DNA of 64,000 nucleotides from Chaetorhynchus papuensis (taxonomy: Eukaryota; Chordata; Aves; Passeriformes; Rhipiduridae), in the NCBI GenBank assembly GCA_013396525.1, contig VWYX01000343.1, positions 124,001 through 188,000 on the forward strand. The letters are read 5' to 3'. Both the position numbers and the translations under genes were made by a program. The number at the start of each line of letters is the position of its first letter. Positions within the stretch are counted from its first letter, which is position 1. Shown here piece after piece: positions 12,965-56,300 of the stretch. The notes under the pieces are model-generated. The model was given only the letters and a program-made list of their open reading frames with translations, ran no database searches and was not told the DNA's origin.

Positions 12965-15003
12965 TAGCACTTAACATAAGCATCCACTCTTCTACTGTCC
13001 TATTTACAATCCATTGAAATGTATACTCTACAAATACAATACATATTTTCAGAAATGTAAGGGAAATGCACAATTTGGTAAGGTTTAAAAAAGTGACACT
13101 CATCTGTACAGGATCCTCAAATCATCCAAAAAGTAAAATTTACAAGGCAGTATCCACACAGCTATGTAAGGGCAGGTGCTACAGTGACAAAGCAGCAAAC
13201 TTGCTAATACAATAAAATACAGAAAATTAAAGTGTTTTGGGGCACCAGATATTACACTTAGTACCACTGAAGTTGTAAATTTAGTAATACCCATATCTCT
13301 AGAAACACTTAACTGCAAACCTGGAGAACATTCTGAAAAATATTAAACATTATATACACATGAGGTAAATGTACCTTGGTCTTTTAAGAGGTAATTTGAG
13401 TTTAAAGCAACCGATATGGTGAAGGGGTTTTTATGTTTGTTTGTTTTTTGAACACAAAATGATTAACACCTTGCAATCATTTCAATGGCACAATATAAAC
13501 AAGGAAATAACTAAAAGGTGAATTTCATGGCAATCACACTCAGAGCCATTACTGAAAAAATAAAATAGCCTCTTACTTCATTTGACACCTTCATGTCCCC
13601 ATATAGTCAATCCCAACGTCTTTACCTATATACAAAGTCTTTCTTAGGATTACAAGCAGAACCATTGGAGGGTGACACTGTGTCATACTTGGAAAGTCTG
13701 CTTGAGAAACATCCCAGAATTCCAGCTTTTAAGGTTGGAAGGTCCCTGAAGAATTCCAGCATTTCAAAAACGACATTTCAGGCTTTTCAGCATCGGACCA
13801 TTTCCAATGCTCCTTGTTCTCCATGTCCATATCCATCTGGTCACAAGTCTGTAAACCAAACTGAGGCTTCAATGCTACTAAAATGCAAAGTTGATTAAAT
13901 CCACAAAACTTAAGTGAATGTATAATGTATGTAATATTTACAATAAACATTTGCATCAGTATTAATCAGAAACTGTTTTGGTATATACTTGAAATGATAC
14001 AAAATTAATATTTTGAATGCTAAAATATTTTGGTCCCCCTGGATTTCCAAGAGCAGATCTGGTGATATTACAATCTTAATTTAAAAAATACTTATGTGTA
14101 CCTGTGTCCATATATATAAGATATGATCTTACACAGGTAACATTTAAAGTTACATAATATATACAGACACAGCCTTTGTAAAAGGTGTTCAGTTCATATA
14201 ATGGAAAAGAAGAACAAAGCTTGAAGTTGTGGTGTCAGAACTGAGGATACATATAGCTCTATTCAGAATTTTCCTGTTCTGCAGCCCAGTAAGAATGATA
14301 AGGTTGTTCTAAAGTACTGTTCCTTATGTCATACACTGTGTCAAGCATCCTTCTCTGCTTTGTTTTTGCAAGCTCTATTACAGAGCTAAATTCTGAACAA
14401 AGTAAGAACAGTTGCTAGCAATTACGGAGAATGAGGTGGTTGAGACAATGTAACACATTTATATTGTTGACAGAATCATCTGTGTGCCATGATGCTGTTC
14501 AGCTGCTGTACATCCTCTTTAAAATGCAACAGAACTGTTCCTTTTATTTTAGGAAATTAAATGTTATGCTGATAAGGTTTTGTGGGTGCTAAAAAAGCCA
14601 CTAAAAATTATTTGATGAATTATACTGCAAGCTCTCCTGTTACCGCCAAAATTACTATAGACATCTGAGGAACTCCAGTAGCCTGATATTTCTGAAGTAG
14701 GAGCTGTACCATTTGTATCTATGGTAGGACCCCAGGACACCTATGAAAATTTGAAATGTAACAAAGTTACAAAACAAAAAATTAAACTGCTAACTAGGAA
14801 GCCTTTGAAATTAGCTTTGAAATCTTGACCTATTTTCATGATGACCTGTTTTCTTCAAGTATCTCTACAGATACATAGAACTTGCTGGAGAGGCTGCCAA
14901 GTAGGTAGGCTTGGGAGTTACATTATATTCAAACATTTTTTTTCGAACAGTCATAATTGAAAAACTCTGTGGTGCATAACTGTCCAAGTGCACAAAGGCA
15001 TAG

Positions 15004-15009
15004 TTTATT
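15004..15009 (-). terminator. Internal AATAAA, possible proximal poly(A) site
   Basis: AATAAA on the minus strand about 2.1 kb after the stop; other internal copies are at 15720-15725 and 14543-14548. It lies a few bases beyond the stop of a 64-codon open frame. No strong GU element was assessed, so use is uncertain. Confidence 0.3.
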
Positions 15010-15017
15010 TAAAATAC

Positions 15018-15212
15018 CTATATGAAGTATTTCTTAATCCAGCTTTGATTGACAGAGGCCTGAAGCACATAAGCCTGACTTGTCAGATAATGCCAAACAA
15101 ACATAAACATGACAGCTGTACCTATGTTTAAGCCTAATTGTTTTCTAAGAACTTTTCTTATTTTTCCCTTTTCTTCTGGATACAGTCTTCCAGCACAAAT
15201 AAGCTCATCCAT
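15018..15212 (-). other. 64-codon open frame within the TGFBR1 3' UTR
   Basis: The ATG at 15212-15210 has A at -3 and G at +4. The frame encodes a basic N-terminal half (GKIRKVLRKQLG) followed by a hydrophobic segment (LNIGTAVMFMFVWHYL) and a polar tail ending KKYFI. Stops TAA and TGA lie just upstream in frame, and AATAAA lies 9 nt after the TAG. It could be a chance frame, a buried microprotein or a retrocopy piece. I do not recognise the sequence. Confidence 0.2.
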
Positions 15213-16706
15213 TTTGTTGTTGACAAAAGCATTTCATTATTTGCAGTTCGCCCTCCGAGGATCTGTAATTCTGACAACATTTAAAGCTATCTCCAAGCAA
15301 ACAGTAAGAATACAGAAATAAACAAAAATTAAGTGTTAAGGCTTTTCTTGGGTAAGGCTTGCATCACCTATGTAGCCTCTTCTTCCTGGGCCCCATTCCT
15401 CCTTCTGCTTTAGCTGCCACATCACAGACCATGGAACAGAACCTCGATTGTGCTGCTGCCAGCAACCACCCTGCCACTGCCACCTTCTCGGTGGGCTCTA
15501 TGCTGAGGGATGAAAAGGAAGCTAAGGTAAAGGTTGGCGTGTGTGTTGTGTAATGGGATGGGTATTGTTGTGTTCTGGAGAGTGGCAGGTTAGGCAGCTT
15601 ATTAATTACCAGGCATATTTACATACTGAAATACTACTGTTTTGGACATTAATGAAACCAAAGGTCAACCAGACTCTTCCTAAAATTGCAGTTAAAAAAT
15701 ATCCTGGTAACAGCAGGTTTTTATTGTACATTTGGGCAGGAAGTAATTAGACTTCTAAACAAGTTTGTGAAAATCTTATGATACCCTTAAAAACTCAGGG
15801 AAATCTTGACTAAAGCCATGCATATTCTTCTGTGTTCTTATGACAACACAAGCCACCATAAGCTTTGTTCTTCTAACTATGAAGAGGATTGCTGGAATCC
15901 CCTGGTATTTGTATCCAAAGACCTGCAGCTCACCACCTTCTCTAGCTCACCACTTTGTGTACGAGGCACACACAACATACATGCGCATAAGATTTATAAG
16001 CAGCTTTGAACTTTCTAGTACAAAAGCCCAAATAACCTTTCTCTAATTACAGGTGCACATAATCCTTGTGTAATTGCAAATATTGTTCTTTGAGCCTTAA
16101 GACTCAGCAAAACTGCACAGAAAATATGCTTTTCATACTCATTTAATGAAGCAAAATCTCCCTTAACATTTTACTCTCTTGCTACTTTTCTGAAGTAGAT
16201 AGGTACTTCAAGCATTTTAGAAGTACCACTTGATAAAAAAATCTTCTATGTAATTATGACTCATAACTTGACAATTACAAAATATGACAGTGAATTTACT
16301 AACTTACACTATTTAAAACTCCTACAGTGGTTTCAATAGTCAGATTTTGGTAAAATTTAAGATATTCCATGAATTATGTACTCACTGTTGCAATGAGTGA
16401 GAGTTAGATCTTAGATAGGCAAAGGAACAATTTTCAACTTGAATATTTGAAACCAAAAGTACCATAGGCTTTGTACGTCCCTACTATTTAGCATTAAAAG
16501 ACTTGAAAGTGGCACTTACTGGTGTAATACAATCTATTTTGAAGGCAATGTAATGTTCTGAAAAAGTGGAAAAAACCCAGTAATCATGTATAAAGTATAG
16601 TTGCATAAGTTATGTTCCCACAACTGAATGAGGTCAATTTGTAAGTCAAGGTAAGAGTCCAATAGATACACTACCTTAATAGCTAGCAAGGTATATACTC
16701 CAATAG

Positions 16707-16714
16707 TACATTCA
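16707..16714 (-). promoter_or_regulatory. miR-181 family 8-mer seed match
   Basis: The mRNA strand reads TGAATGTA, the full 8-mer for miR-181, about 440 nt into the 3' UTR. An 8-mer match occurs by chance in a 4-kb UTR fairly often, so this is a candidate only. Confidence 0.4.
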
Positions 16715-17069
16715 CAATCTGAATCGAGGAATCGAGACAGTGGTTCAGAATAGTCAATGTACCAGGCAGGAATAAAGTTGCTTTAAGAGCCATCAATGCA
16801 CTGTAAAACAATATAGTGAACCAGTTTCATTTTAGAAGTGACCTCCTACTTTTAGCACAGTTAACTAGCAAAGACAAGCTATCAACTTCCCAAATAAAAA
16901 ATTACAGATTAATGAAACTAGAGTACATGATGTTTTGTAAGTAACCTGGGAAAGAGGTTCATAGTGCACAGAAAGACCCAACACAACTGTTTAGCACATC
17001 CACAAAAATCCTAATAAGCGACGTTCGTATGAAGTACTAAAAGGCAGCAATATCCTTCTGTTCCCCCAG

Positions 17070-17077
17070 TGAGGTAG
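17070..17077 (-). promoter_or_regulatory. let-7/miR-98 8-mer seed match in TGFBR1 3' UTR
   Basis: The mRNA strand reads CTACCTCA, a full 8-mer match to the let-7 family, starting 76 nt after the stop. let-7 targeting of TGFBR1 near the start of its 3' UTR is known in mammals. The flanking mRNA (GTTCTACCTCACTG, then GGAACAGAAGGATATTG) also looks conserved. Confidence 0.7.
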
Positions 17078-17153
17078 AACAATTAACCTTCTTAACACGC
17101 CACTCTGGTGCAGATAGGGATTTTTACAGTGTTCTTCGGTAGCAAATCCAGGA

Positions 17154-47963
<30,810 letters not shown>

Positions 47964-48111
47964 GTCCCGGCCGCGACTCCCCGGAGCCGGGAACCGCCTC
48001 GCGACGCGCGCCCGCTCCGCCCGCCCGGAGACCGGCGCGGCGCTCGCGCTGCGTGCGCCCTCCCGGCCCGCTCCGGCCGCGAATGCCAGCGACGCGGCGG
48101 CGGCGGCGCCG

Positions 48112-48226
48112 CCTGATTGGTCGCCGCGCCCCGGCCCCGCCCCCCGGCGGCCGCGGGCAGCCCCGACAACAACAGGCGGCGGGAGCGGGGCGCGACCCGC
48201 GCGGCCGCGGGGCGGGGGCGGGGAGG
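48112..48226 (-). promoter_or_regulatory. Core promoter elements: CCAAT and GC boxes, no TATA
   Basis: CCAAT on the minus strand is at 48120-48116, about 155 nt upstream of the ATG. GC boxes are at 48136-48145 (CCCCGCCCCC) and 48209-48224 (a GGGGCGGGGGCGGGG-type run). No TATA box is seen. This fits the TATA-less, Sp1-driven promoter known for mammalian TGFBR1. The exact transcription start cannot be read from sequence. Confidence 0.55.
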
Positions 48227-51200
48227 GGCTGGAGCCAGAGCCAGGGATGTCCCGGCGGGAGAGCGGCTGCTCCGTCCCCTCGGTGCGGATCCCGAAGGGA
48301 CTGGGGCAGCGAGCATGCAATGCATGCGGGCATTCGCCGCGCGTCCGGGCGCTGCGAGTGTGCTCGGGAGAGCGGCTGAGGCGCTGCCAGCGGCGGGGAG
48401 GGACCCGCTGGCAGCACTGCGTGCGGAGCCACGGGGCCACCGGCGCCGCTGGAGGGGAGGTGCGGGAGCATGTGGGCAGCCCTCGAGTTGACTTGGGAGA
48501 GGCGGAAAAGAGCGGTAGCCGAGGAATTTCTGCTGTCGGGAGGCACTGCGGGTGGGCAGGGGAAGCGTGCGGAGCCCCGGGCCGGTCCCTGCGGGGCTGC
48601 ACGCACGGGCAGCGGCGGCTCCCGCTCCGCGCTCCCGCCGGCTCCCGGGGACACGGAACCGCCCGGCGCTCCCGCGGCCAGTCCTGCAGGCGCTCCGCCG
48701 TCCCGGAGCGGAGGGTTTGCTCTCCCGCAGCAGCGGGAGCCACAGCGCTGAGCCCACAGGCTTTGTCCCCGTGCGAGGGAAGAGCGGTGACAGGCCACAG
48801 GTGTAGCTCCCAGCTTTTTGCACAGTCTGCACGTAGCTTCAGGAGTTAACTGGGAATCGGGAAGCAACTCGCGCGGTCCAGATACCCGTCTGAGGCAACA
48901 CTTGAATCTTAAAACCTGGGGTAACTAGGATCCACCTCGTGAAGAAAATGACCGTGACTGAGGTTGTTTCTTCTATCCACAGCTTTATTAGCTTTGCATG
49001 GGTGGCAGAGCAAGAGAGGCTCTCCTCCTTCCCTCTTGGGATCAAGTAACCACTCTCCCAGTAGTTACCTGTTTGCTCTGGAAATCCACCCCACCCCTCA
49101 GCTCCATTATCTGACTGTTGCGTCTGGATCCTGAATCAGTTGAGAGTCCCTCAGCATATGGTTTTTTACTCCTTTTGTTGCTTGTTTTGCTTGCAGTGTG
49201 GCGGTCCCATCACAGGCCAAGTCACGCAGATCACAGGTGTTTTTCCACGTTACTTGCAGTCACTCTTGCAAGCCCCGTGTATGTCTCTGCCAGATGGTGC
49301 CTTCGCAGTTCACAGTGTTCAGGACAGCACCCTCCACACTCCCCAGCACCACATGGCACACTGATCTCCTGCCTCTCTTTTACTTGCAGTTGTTCAACCA
49401 ACATTGCTTTTGTAAAGTCTTGTTTCTCCTACAGTACACTTCACCTGGATAAGAATCTTGATAATATAGTAGTTCAAAGTGAGGTAAATATTTATTAATT
49501 CATTCTCTTTCCCTTTCTCTCTGAACATGTCATACATAAACAGATCCTAGTTGTATTTTCTCTTGCAAAATAACATTTTAATGACATGCACTTCGTGACA
49601 GATATTGGACCAAATGTCTGGATTTGATATAAATTCATGCTGTAATGAACTACTGAAGCTGACAACACCAGGCAAACATGTTCTTAGTTACCCATACATA
49701 GAAATACTTAGAGGACTAATCCTCAAATAAATATATTAGCATTAGAAGGAAATACTGAAGCACTGTTAAAATTGCTCAAATCCCAAGACACCTTTTAAAT
49801 TCATAGGGAGCTTTGAAACTATAAGCTGAGAAAGTTATATGCTCAGGGGGGAAAAAACCACTATTCATTTCCCCATGGCAGATCTCCTGGGTTTAAGGAT
49901 GGGTCACAGACTGTATCTCTGAAAGAAGGCAGGGACCAGTAAGCAGAGCATGGTGGATGATTTTTTCAGGGCTCCCAGTTCAGTCCTATGGGGAATATTT
50001 TGAATTAACATCCTGAGTGACATTTGGCTGACAGACACAGAAAAATTAAAATAAATCAATAACTTGCAGGTAGCAACTCACCAACTAAGATGGATTCAGG
50101 TCACTTCCAAATAGTGCCACTAAGAAGGGAATATTTTTTTGCCAGGTCTTACTCTTCTTTCCTATAGTACATGAGGTAAAAACCACTACAGAAGAAACAC
50201 CTAAAATTGTGTCATGCCCTGTCCTGATCCCTGGGTACTTCTCTCTGATCTTGCACTCATTAGATTTAAAAGCCAATGTAAACATGGGCCAGAAGCAAAG
50301 CTACCGAAATGGGTTCTGCATGTCCAGAATCTCTCCTTTTCTTGCTATGCTTCCATGTGTCCAGATTCTTAGGACTGCAACTTCTGGTCTTGATTAAGGT
50401 GGGGTCTAAGAACTTCTGATTATGATACAAGACTCTTGATATTCAATGGGCTCTGGTAGATATTTGGGTCCTGTTCTTGTTGGCACCTTCCCCCATTAGC
50501 TCCCCCTTGTCACTGTAAGATTCATCCTGGTGTTTTTCCATCATCTTTCTCCCACTGTTACTTCTGCTGTCAATTCCCATTTTCCAACATTTAGGTTTTC
50601 CTGTTCCTTCTTATGAGCTTCGTAACTGCTTTTGGTGCAGGAGGGGGTTTGCTCATCTGGGCAGTACCTGGCATCTCTAGGAGGGCTATAGGAGAGGAAC
50701 TTAGGTTCACTGGTTGAGATGCAAAGCAGTTCATGTTACATGTCCTGTTTGGTTACAATAAAATCTGCCTTTGTTTTTGCTATACAAAATGGAGCAGTTA
50801 AATAAAAATTACAAAATTAAAATGATGGCCTGAAAATATTTAAATCATTGGTTCCTCCCTATGTCTGCAAACAAATTGAATGCCAATCCAAAGAAAATGA
50901 GGAGATCTTGATGCCTGCATCTAGTTGTTTTCATCCTTAAACATGCTAGTTAGTCAAGTGAGGCTAAGTCAGACAATGACACAGCCAGTAAAACAGTTAC
51001 CAAGATATGCCTTTCTGTAAACTGACATTTTGTTTAAGAAGAAAATAACTATTCTGTGATCACAGATTCTTCAAAATTACAGTAATTGCTTTGCCTTTTC
51101 CTGCCAAAATAGCAAGAAAACAATTTCACTGTACAAATTTGCCAAGTTCAATAGAAAGCAATGCATGACCATTGTATTCTTATGACATTTTAACTGGATT

Positions 51201-53337
51201 AATGAAATACAATTTTTCAGTATTTCCTGTGAAATACCTACTTCAATCCTCAGTACTTACTGAGAATGGAAATAATGCCATCAGCAGACATAAATTTAGA
51301 ACAGGCAACCCCCTCTTTTGCCTGGCCTCATTTTTCTAAAAAATTAATTAATTTATGACATAATTATATTCTAATTACAGAAATATGCAACAAAAATCAT
51401 AATTTTTTTAAACACAAGGTAGAACACAAAGCCAAGATGACACAGAAAACCCAGGCTATCTGGATTTATGAGGTTTGTTTAAATCATCAAATTAGTTGGA
51501 CGTATTTGAAAAATCCTTGCTTTTTAGATTGAGTAAATCTGGTTATTATACAGGGAATATCTGCAATTTAAACACTGATTAATTTCTTTCTTCTGTTCTA
51601 GAAGGTGACAGTCATACACATGTATAGCACCCACAGGGAGAGAGAATGAAACAATTAATCTTTATTTAGTGCTACTTTTATTTCTCGTGAGAATTATTGT
51701 CAGTGTATGAACACTACTTATACTTTTTCTTTTTTTTTTTTCTGAAAGATGTAAAACAGAAGAATTGCAACTGCATGAAAGGTTCAAATGGAATTCTGTA
51801 CTGCAAAGCCTCCACAATGTAAGAAATTATGTAGAGCATTGAAATAGAAGACATTTTGGAAAGGAACAAGTGGTGAGATAGACAATTATACAAACCAACT
51901 TGTTCTATAGGTTAGTATTTTAGAAGGATCAAGGATATGAATGTTCTTGCATTATAAGCTGATTTAGTTCCAAAAATGGGCACCAATAAATATATCTATT
52001 CAGGTTTTAAAGTAAAAATATATGGAAATGTGATAGGAAATAATATTAATTTTGATGACTAAAAGTGTTGTTAGTCTTTCAGTGTAAGAGGTACTGTATC
52101 AGGAAAATAAAGAATCTATCTCTCACTAACAGTGTATGCAGAACTAGTGCTAAAGCAATAAAAACAAAAGGTGTTGCAAAACTTCAATTTTTACCATTTT
52201 CTGTCCACGGTAATTAGCTAAATGTTATGTTTGTTTGTTTGGAAGAACTATTCAGTACATCATGATATTTACAAATTACTTTCACCAAGGAACTCAGCAA
52301 GAGGAAAAGTACTGAATGTGTAACATTTACCAAAATAGAATAAGTTATTGAAAAAACCCCAACATTGCCCTCCCCACCCAGTCCTTGATTTTTCCAAGCA
52401 GTTTTACTCAAACTGGGACAGAAAATATCCAAGTGCTTATTAGTATGCAGTTTCTGTAAGTACACAAACCAGAAAGTTTCACAAAGATCTGTGACCTTTC
52501 TGTATCAGACAAGCAAGAGGAATCACTTTTTTGAAGTTACTGCCTTATGAAACACTCAGAATTACTCATTTTATAACTCTTACAAACATTGCCTGATTTG
52601 ACTCATCAGTGTTTCCAAAACTAAATACTGTGATATCTTAGTTGTTGAACACCCAGTTAATAATCTCCTTTAACAAAAGGCCAGTTAAAGCTTTAAGACA
52701 TATGAAGCCCTTTTTGCTTTTAATTCACTGTGGAACACTCCATATCCCAGAGTTATGTACTGGGCAGCCCAGAAATGCATCACATCAGCACACAGCTGCT
52801 TGATCCCTGCAGCTAACACCCACCTTATTACACAGATAATGGGTTTGTGAACATGTTATAGTGTCCTAAGCTCTTTAAGCAGATCTCAGTGATGACAATT
52901 AAACCCCTTGAACCTGGTGTTTCATTCCAGCCTGTCGAGTCCTTCAGCTGCTGAGCTTGTGTACTACACGTGTGCTAATCCAACTTCACTTGAAATCAGG
53001 TATGAACTATTCAAGGAGAGCAGTGTTGACTGCAAGTCTCCTTACAGAGAGGTCTGATTTATAGTGAAAGTAGGGAAGAAATGTATAGTCCAAGACATGC
53101 TGCTAAACACAGCAGTGATGGGAAAGACTGGGTAGCTTAGGGAGTGGTTGCCAGAAGAAAAAAGGCTGACATCAACCATGTCTGGAAATCACTTTAGACT
53201 GGTCGTCATTATCTGTTTGAAGGCCTTACACTGCTGAAGTAACTCTGTAACTTTGGTAACTCTGAAATGGCAGGGGCATCTCACCCACAGCTGCAGCAAA
53301 GGATATACGTGTTAAAGTAGCTTGCCTCGAATCAAGA

Positions 53338-53358
53338 AAATATATATATATTTTTTTC
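53338..53358. repeat. Short (AT)n/(T)n tract
   Basis: AAATATATATATATTTTTTTC, a minor microsatellite in the upstream flank. Confidence 0.8.
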
Positions 53359-56300
53359 CTGTGGAGATGCAGCTTTTACCTGTTTGGACACTACTCATTC
53401 CAATTTGATGGTGCAAGTAATAATTTGTCTCATTCTGCTTATCAAGGAAAGTAATTTTCCTCCAGAGACTGGACTCAGTTTTGGCTAGAGTGGGGAAGGA
53501 GCAGCATGTGTGACCTACCAGAAGTTAATGCCTTTCTAGCAACACACAGATCATGAGGTTTTCCTATTGTAATTCTCTGTGTACCCATTAGCAGGCAGGC
53601 ATCCTGTGGGCTTGACAAGCTTGACTTCTTCCATGGAATAAAGGCTCATAGCAGACAAGAAATTTACTAGAGTAGGAAGTGGGAATTGTGGTGACAAGCT
53701 GCTAAGACCTCAAAATTAGATTTGGGGATCTAGATCCCAACTTGGATTAAATATCAGTTATTCTAAAAAGAAATATCAAGTTTTTTTATAAAACTTTCAC
53801 TTTGTTGTTGAAAAAACATTTTATTCAGTAGAGTATAAACTCAACAAAAATAAAATAAAAAAGAGACAAGAAAAACCAATTAATTAATTTAAATTAATAA
53901 AATAATATTTAATTCCCACAAATTGCAAATGAGAGAAGAGAGAGGTTCTTCTATCACATGCTAGAGAAACTGCTTGATTTGCTGCAGCTTTTCCAGACTT
54001 GATATGTATTTCTCATCCACTCTCATTCTTCAGTGCATGTGACTGTATGTTGCCTGAGGTGATAGCATTAAACTTTCTATCACAGTTCAGGTTCTAACAG
54101 CTTATTTCAAAATCCTGTTTCTGTAGTCTCTCTAAGCAGTATTGTCTGTAGGTTTTCACTTGTTAATTTGCAAACAATAGAAAGAGTTCACTCTAAAGGT
54201 GCTGTACCTTGAGCAGTCCCAAGAACATTGTGTGGAGATTTTCTGTAATGTATTCTAAAAAAAGGTGTTTTTTCCTTTAAATCAGGTAATGGAATTTGTA
54301 CCTACTCAGAAATAAAAACTGAAAAAGAGAAAAACAGGCTGAAGATCTATTTGAATTAAATGACAAATTATGCAGTGACAAGAAAGATGGTGGAAATAAT
54401 TAGTAGAACTTTGTTCTTTACCAGTGCTTGAGCTATTAAGTTTCTAACTTTTCTCCAAGACTATGTAGTGTCGAGATTGCATAAGTCCTTGATTATGTCT
54501 ACATTTCCAAGTGACATTATTAAGAGGGAGGACTTTTGCCACTGGACCTATATAAAAATAATAATTCATGCTGTTTTCAGGTCTGAATTAGCATGGAAAT
54601 TCTCCTGAACAACATTTTCTGGTTGCAAATAACAGTCACTTACTTCATTCTGTTTCTCAGAATTCTGTTTCTGTATTACAGCAGTCATTTTCCATCAGCC
54701 ATTTCCTTTGAGTATAATTCCAAAGGCTGACTTTTACTCAAGAAGTCTTAGTAGTCGGGATACTAGATTGCTGAAGAAACTGTCTCTCTTGAGAATTTAA
54801 GCATATTAAATTAAGATTCTAGATAAACTAATAGCCTAGAACTTCTGCAAGAGTAGTGGCAAAAATACTTCAATCACACCTGCACAACACAACCACTGTT
54901 GTCAGTGGTGTTTAAAGGCAATCATTGCCAAAAACCAGGAGAAATGCATTCCTAATTTAAAGACAGGATAATATTAAGGGGAGAAAAAGCCTTTTAAATG
55001 AAGATCAGGAACATGTCCATCACTGCACTGGATTATTCTGCCAATAAAATATTGGAAATGATGGTAGTAAGAATACATATTTATTTGATCTAATGAAGAA
55101 TAAAAGATGGAAAAGGAAAAGCCCTCTTTGCCAAGGAGATAATTTCAGTTCAACTAACTGGTCATGGGACTAATTTGCCAAAATTAATGATTGTGTTACA
55201 AGACAGAAACTGAAGAGCCCAAATAATGTTCTAAATTCAGTAGGGCAAAAGACTAGAGTATCTCTATGTATCATTCCGATGCAGTTTAATTTTACAGGGG
55301 AGGTTACTCTTTTGTAGCTGTAGTTGAAGCTGTGAGAAGTCCAGATTTTCTTGAGAAGCTGAATGCTTTGTCTTTTTGCAGGATACATATTTTCTTGGAA
55401 CTTTGCTGAAGGTCAAAGGACTGTGTAAATACTACATTTTGGAGACTGGCTGGGGCTCTTTTTTAAATACAGTTTTAGTTTCCACTTGAATCAACTCTCA
55501 GAAATGGCTTGGCCTACAAACACAGCAGAACTAGTTTGTTCTTATAGCCCAGCTAAGAAGAGATGCTTCCTAGAATTTGTAGGATAACTGTTCTCTGAGC
55601 CTGAGAGGCTATGGAATTCTGCCCTTCCTTATGCTGATGCTTGCCCGTATCTTGTCCACAGGAACCAAATCAAACAGCAAAATCAGAAAGGAACAAGTAT
55701 CTTTTAGTTTGCAGAGTGTTTTTGATATATTGTGATCTCTGTGGGGTTTCACAATTTTAATACGGGTGGGCGTAAGGAAGAATGCACGACATGGAACTCA
55801 AAGGTGTTTGTATCAGGTTGAACTGACTTCAGTCTATTTTTTCCTGGTACTTACTGCATTTTGATCTACCCCACACTACCTGTAACCTGCTCCAAAATGG
55901 ACCCATTTATGTGGAGCTTTTCTTCCGTGAGTGAATCAGGGACAGAACTGCATTCCTTTGGGCACTGTTCTGTTGCCACAAACATGAGATCATCCTTTCT
56001 CTTGGGCCACACCATGCCTTAGTCATGCCTTGATGAGTAATCCTAGTTCTCTGGGTATTGCTTTCCTGTGAGCAAAATGAGGAAGAAACCCTGTGAAAAG
56101 GAGACTGCCGTACACCAACTGAGCATGAAATACAGTGTGTATTTGAACATTGCTACAAAAACTATAAAGGAATAATTGGGTCTCATCAGGCTCCTGTCCT
56201 GCTCAGTACTGTTCTAACTTTATCCTGTAGGTAACTTCTCTGTTTGCTTCCAAGTTGGCTTGAATGGGACAGTCACAGCTGCCCCTGGACTTCACAGATA

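Larger units (their letters stand above)
12912..17153 (-). other. TGFBR1: TGFBR1 3' UTR (inferred extent)
   Basis: About 4.2 kb downstream of the stop, ending after a canonical AATAAA at 12934-12929 that a GU-rich stretch follows. Mammalian TGFBR1 mRNAs also have a UTR of several kb. Supporting signs are microRNA seed matches near both ends: let-7 76 nt after the stop, and miR-142-3p type 23 nt before the poly(A) signal. The segment is AT-rich with no LTR or clear CR1. The distal end is inferred, and internal AATAAA motifs may give shorter mRNAs. Confidence 0.6.

Noticed and set aside
13710..13760. AAGGTTGGAAGGTCCCTGAAG resembling a CR1 tail in the 3' UTR
   Set aside because: The match is only about 20 bases, and the neighbouring CR1 landmarks (CAGAATCAC, TCCAACCC) are missing.
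49118..49498. 126-codon frame with a leucine-rich start resembling a signal peptide
   Set aside because: Its start codon is TTG, the leucines come from a T/C-rich splice-acceptor-like tract, and two other frames are open over the same bases.
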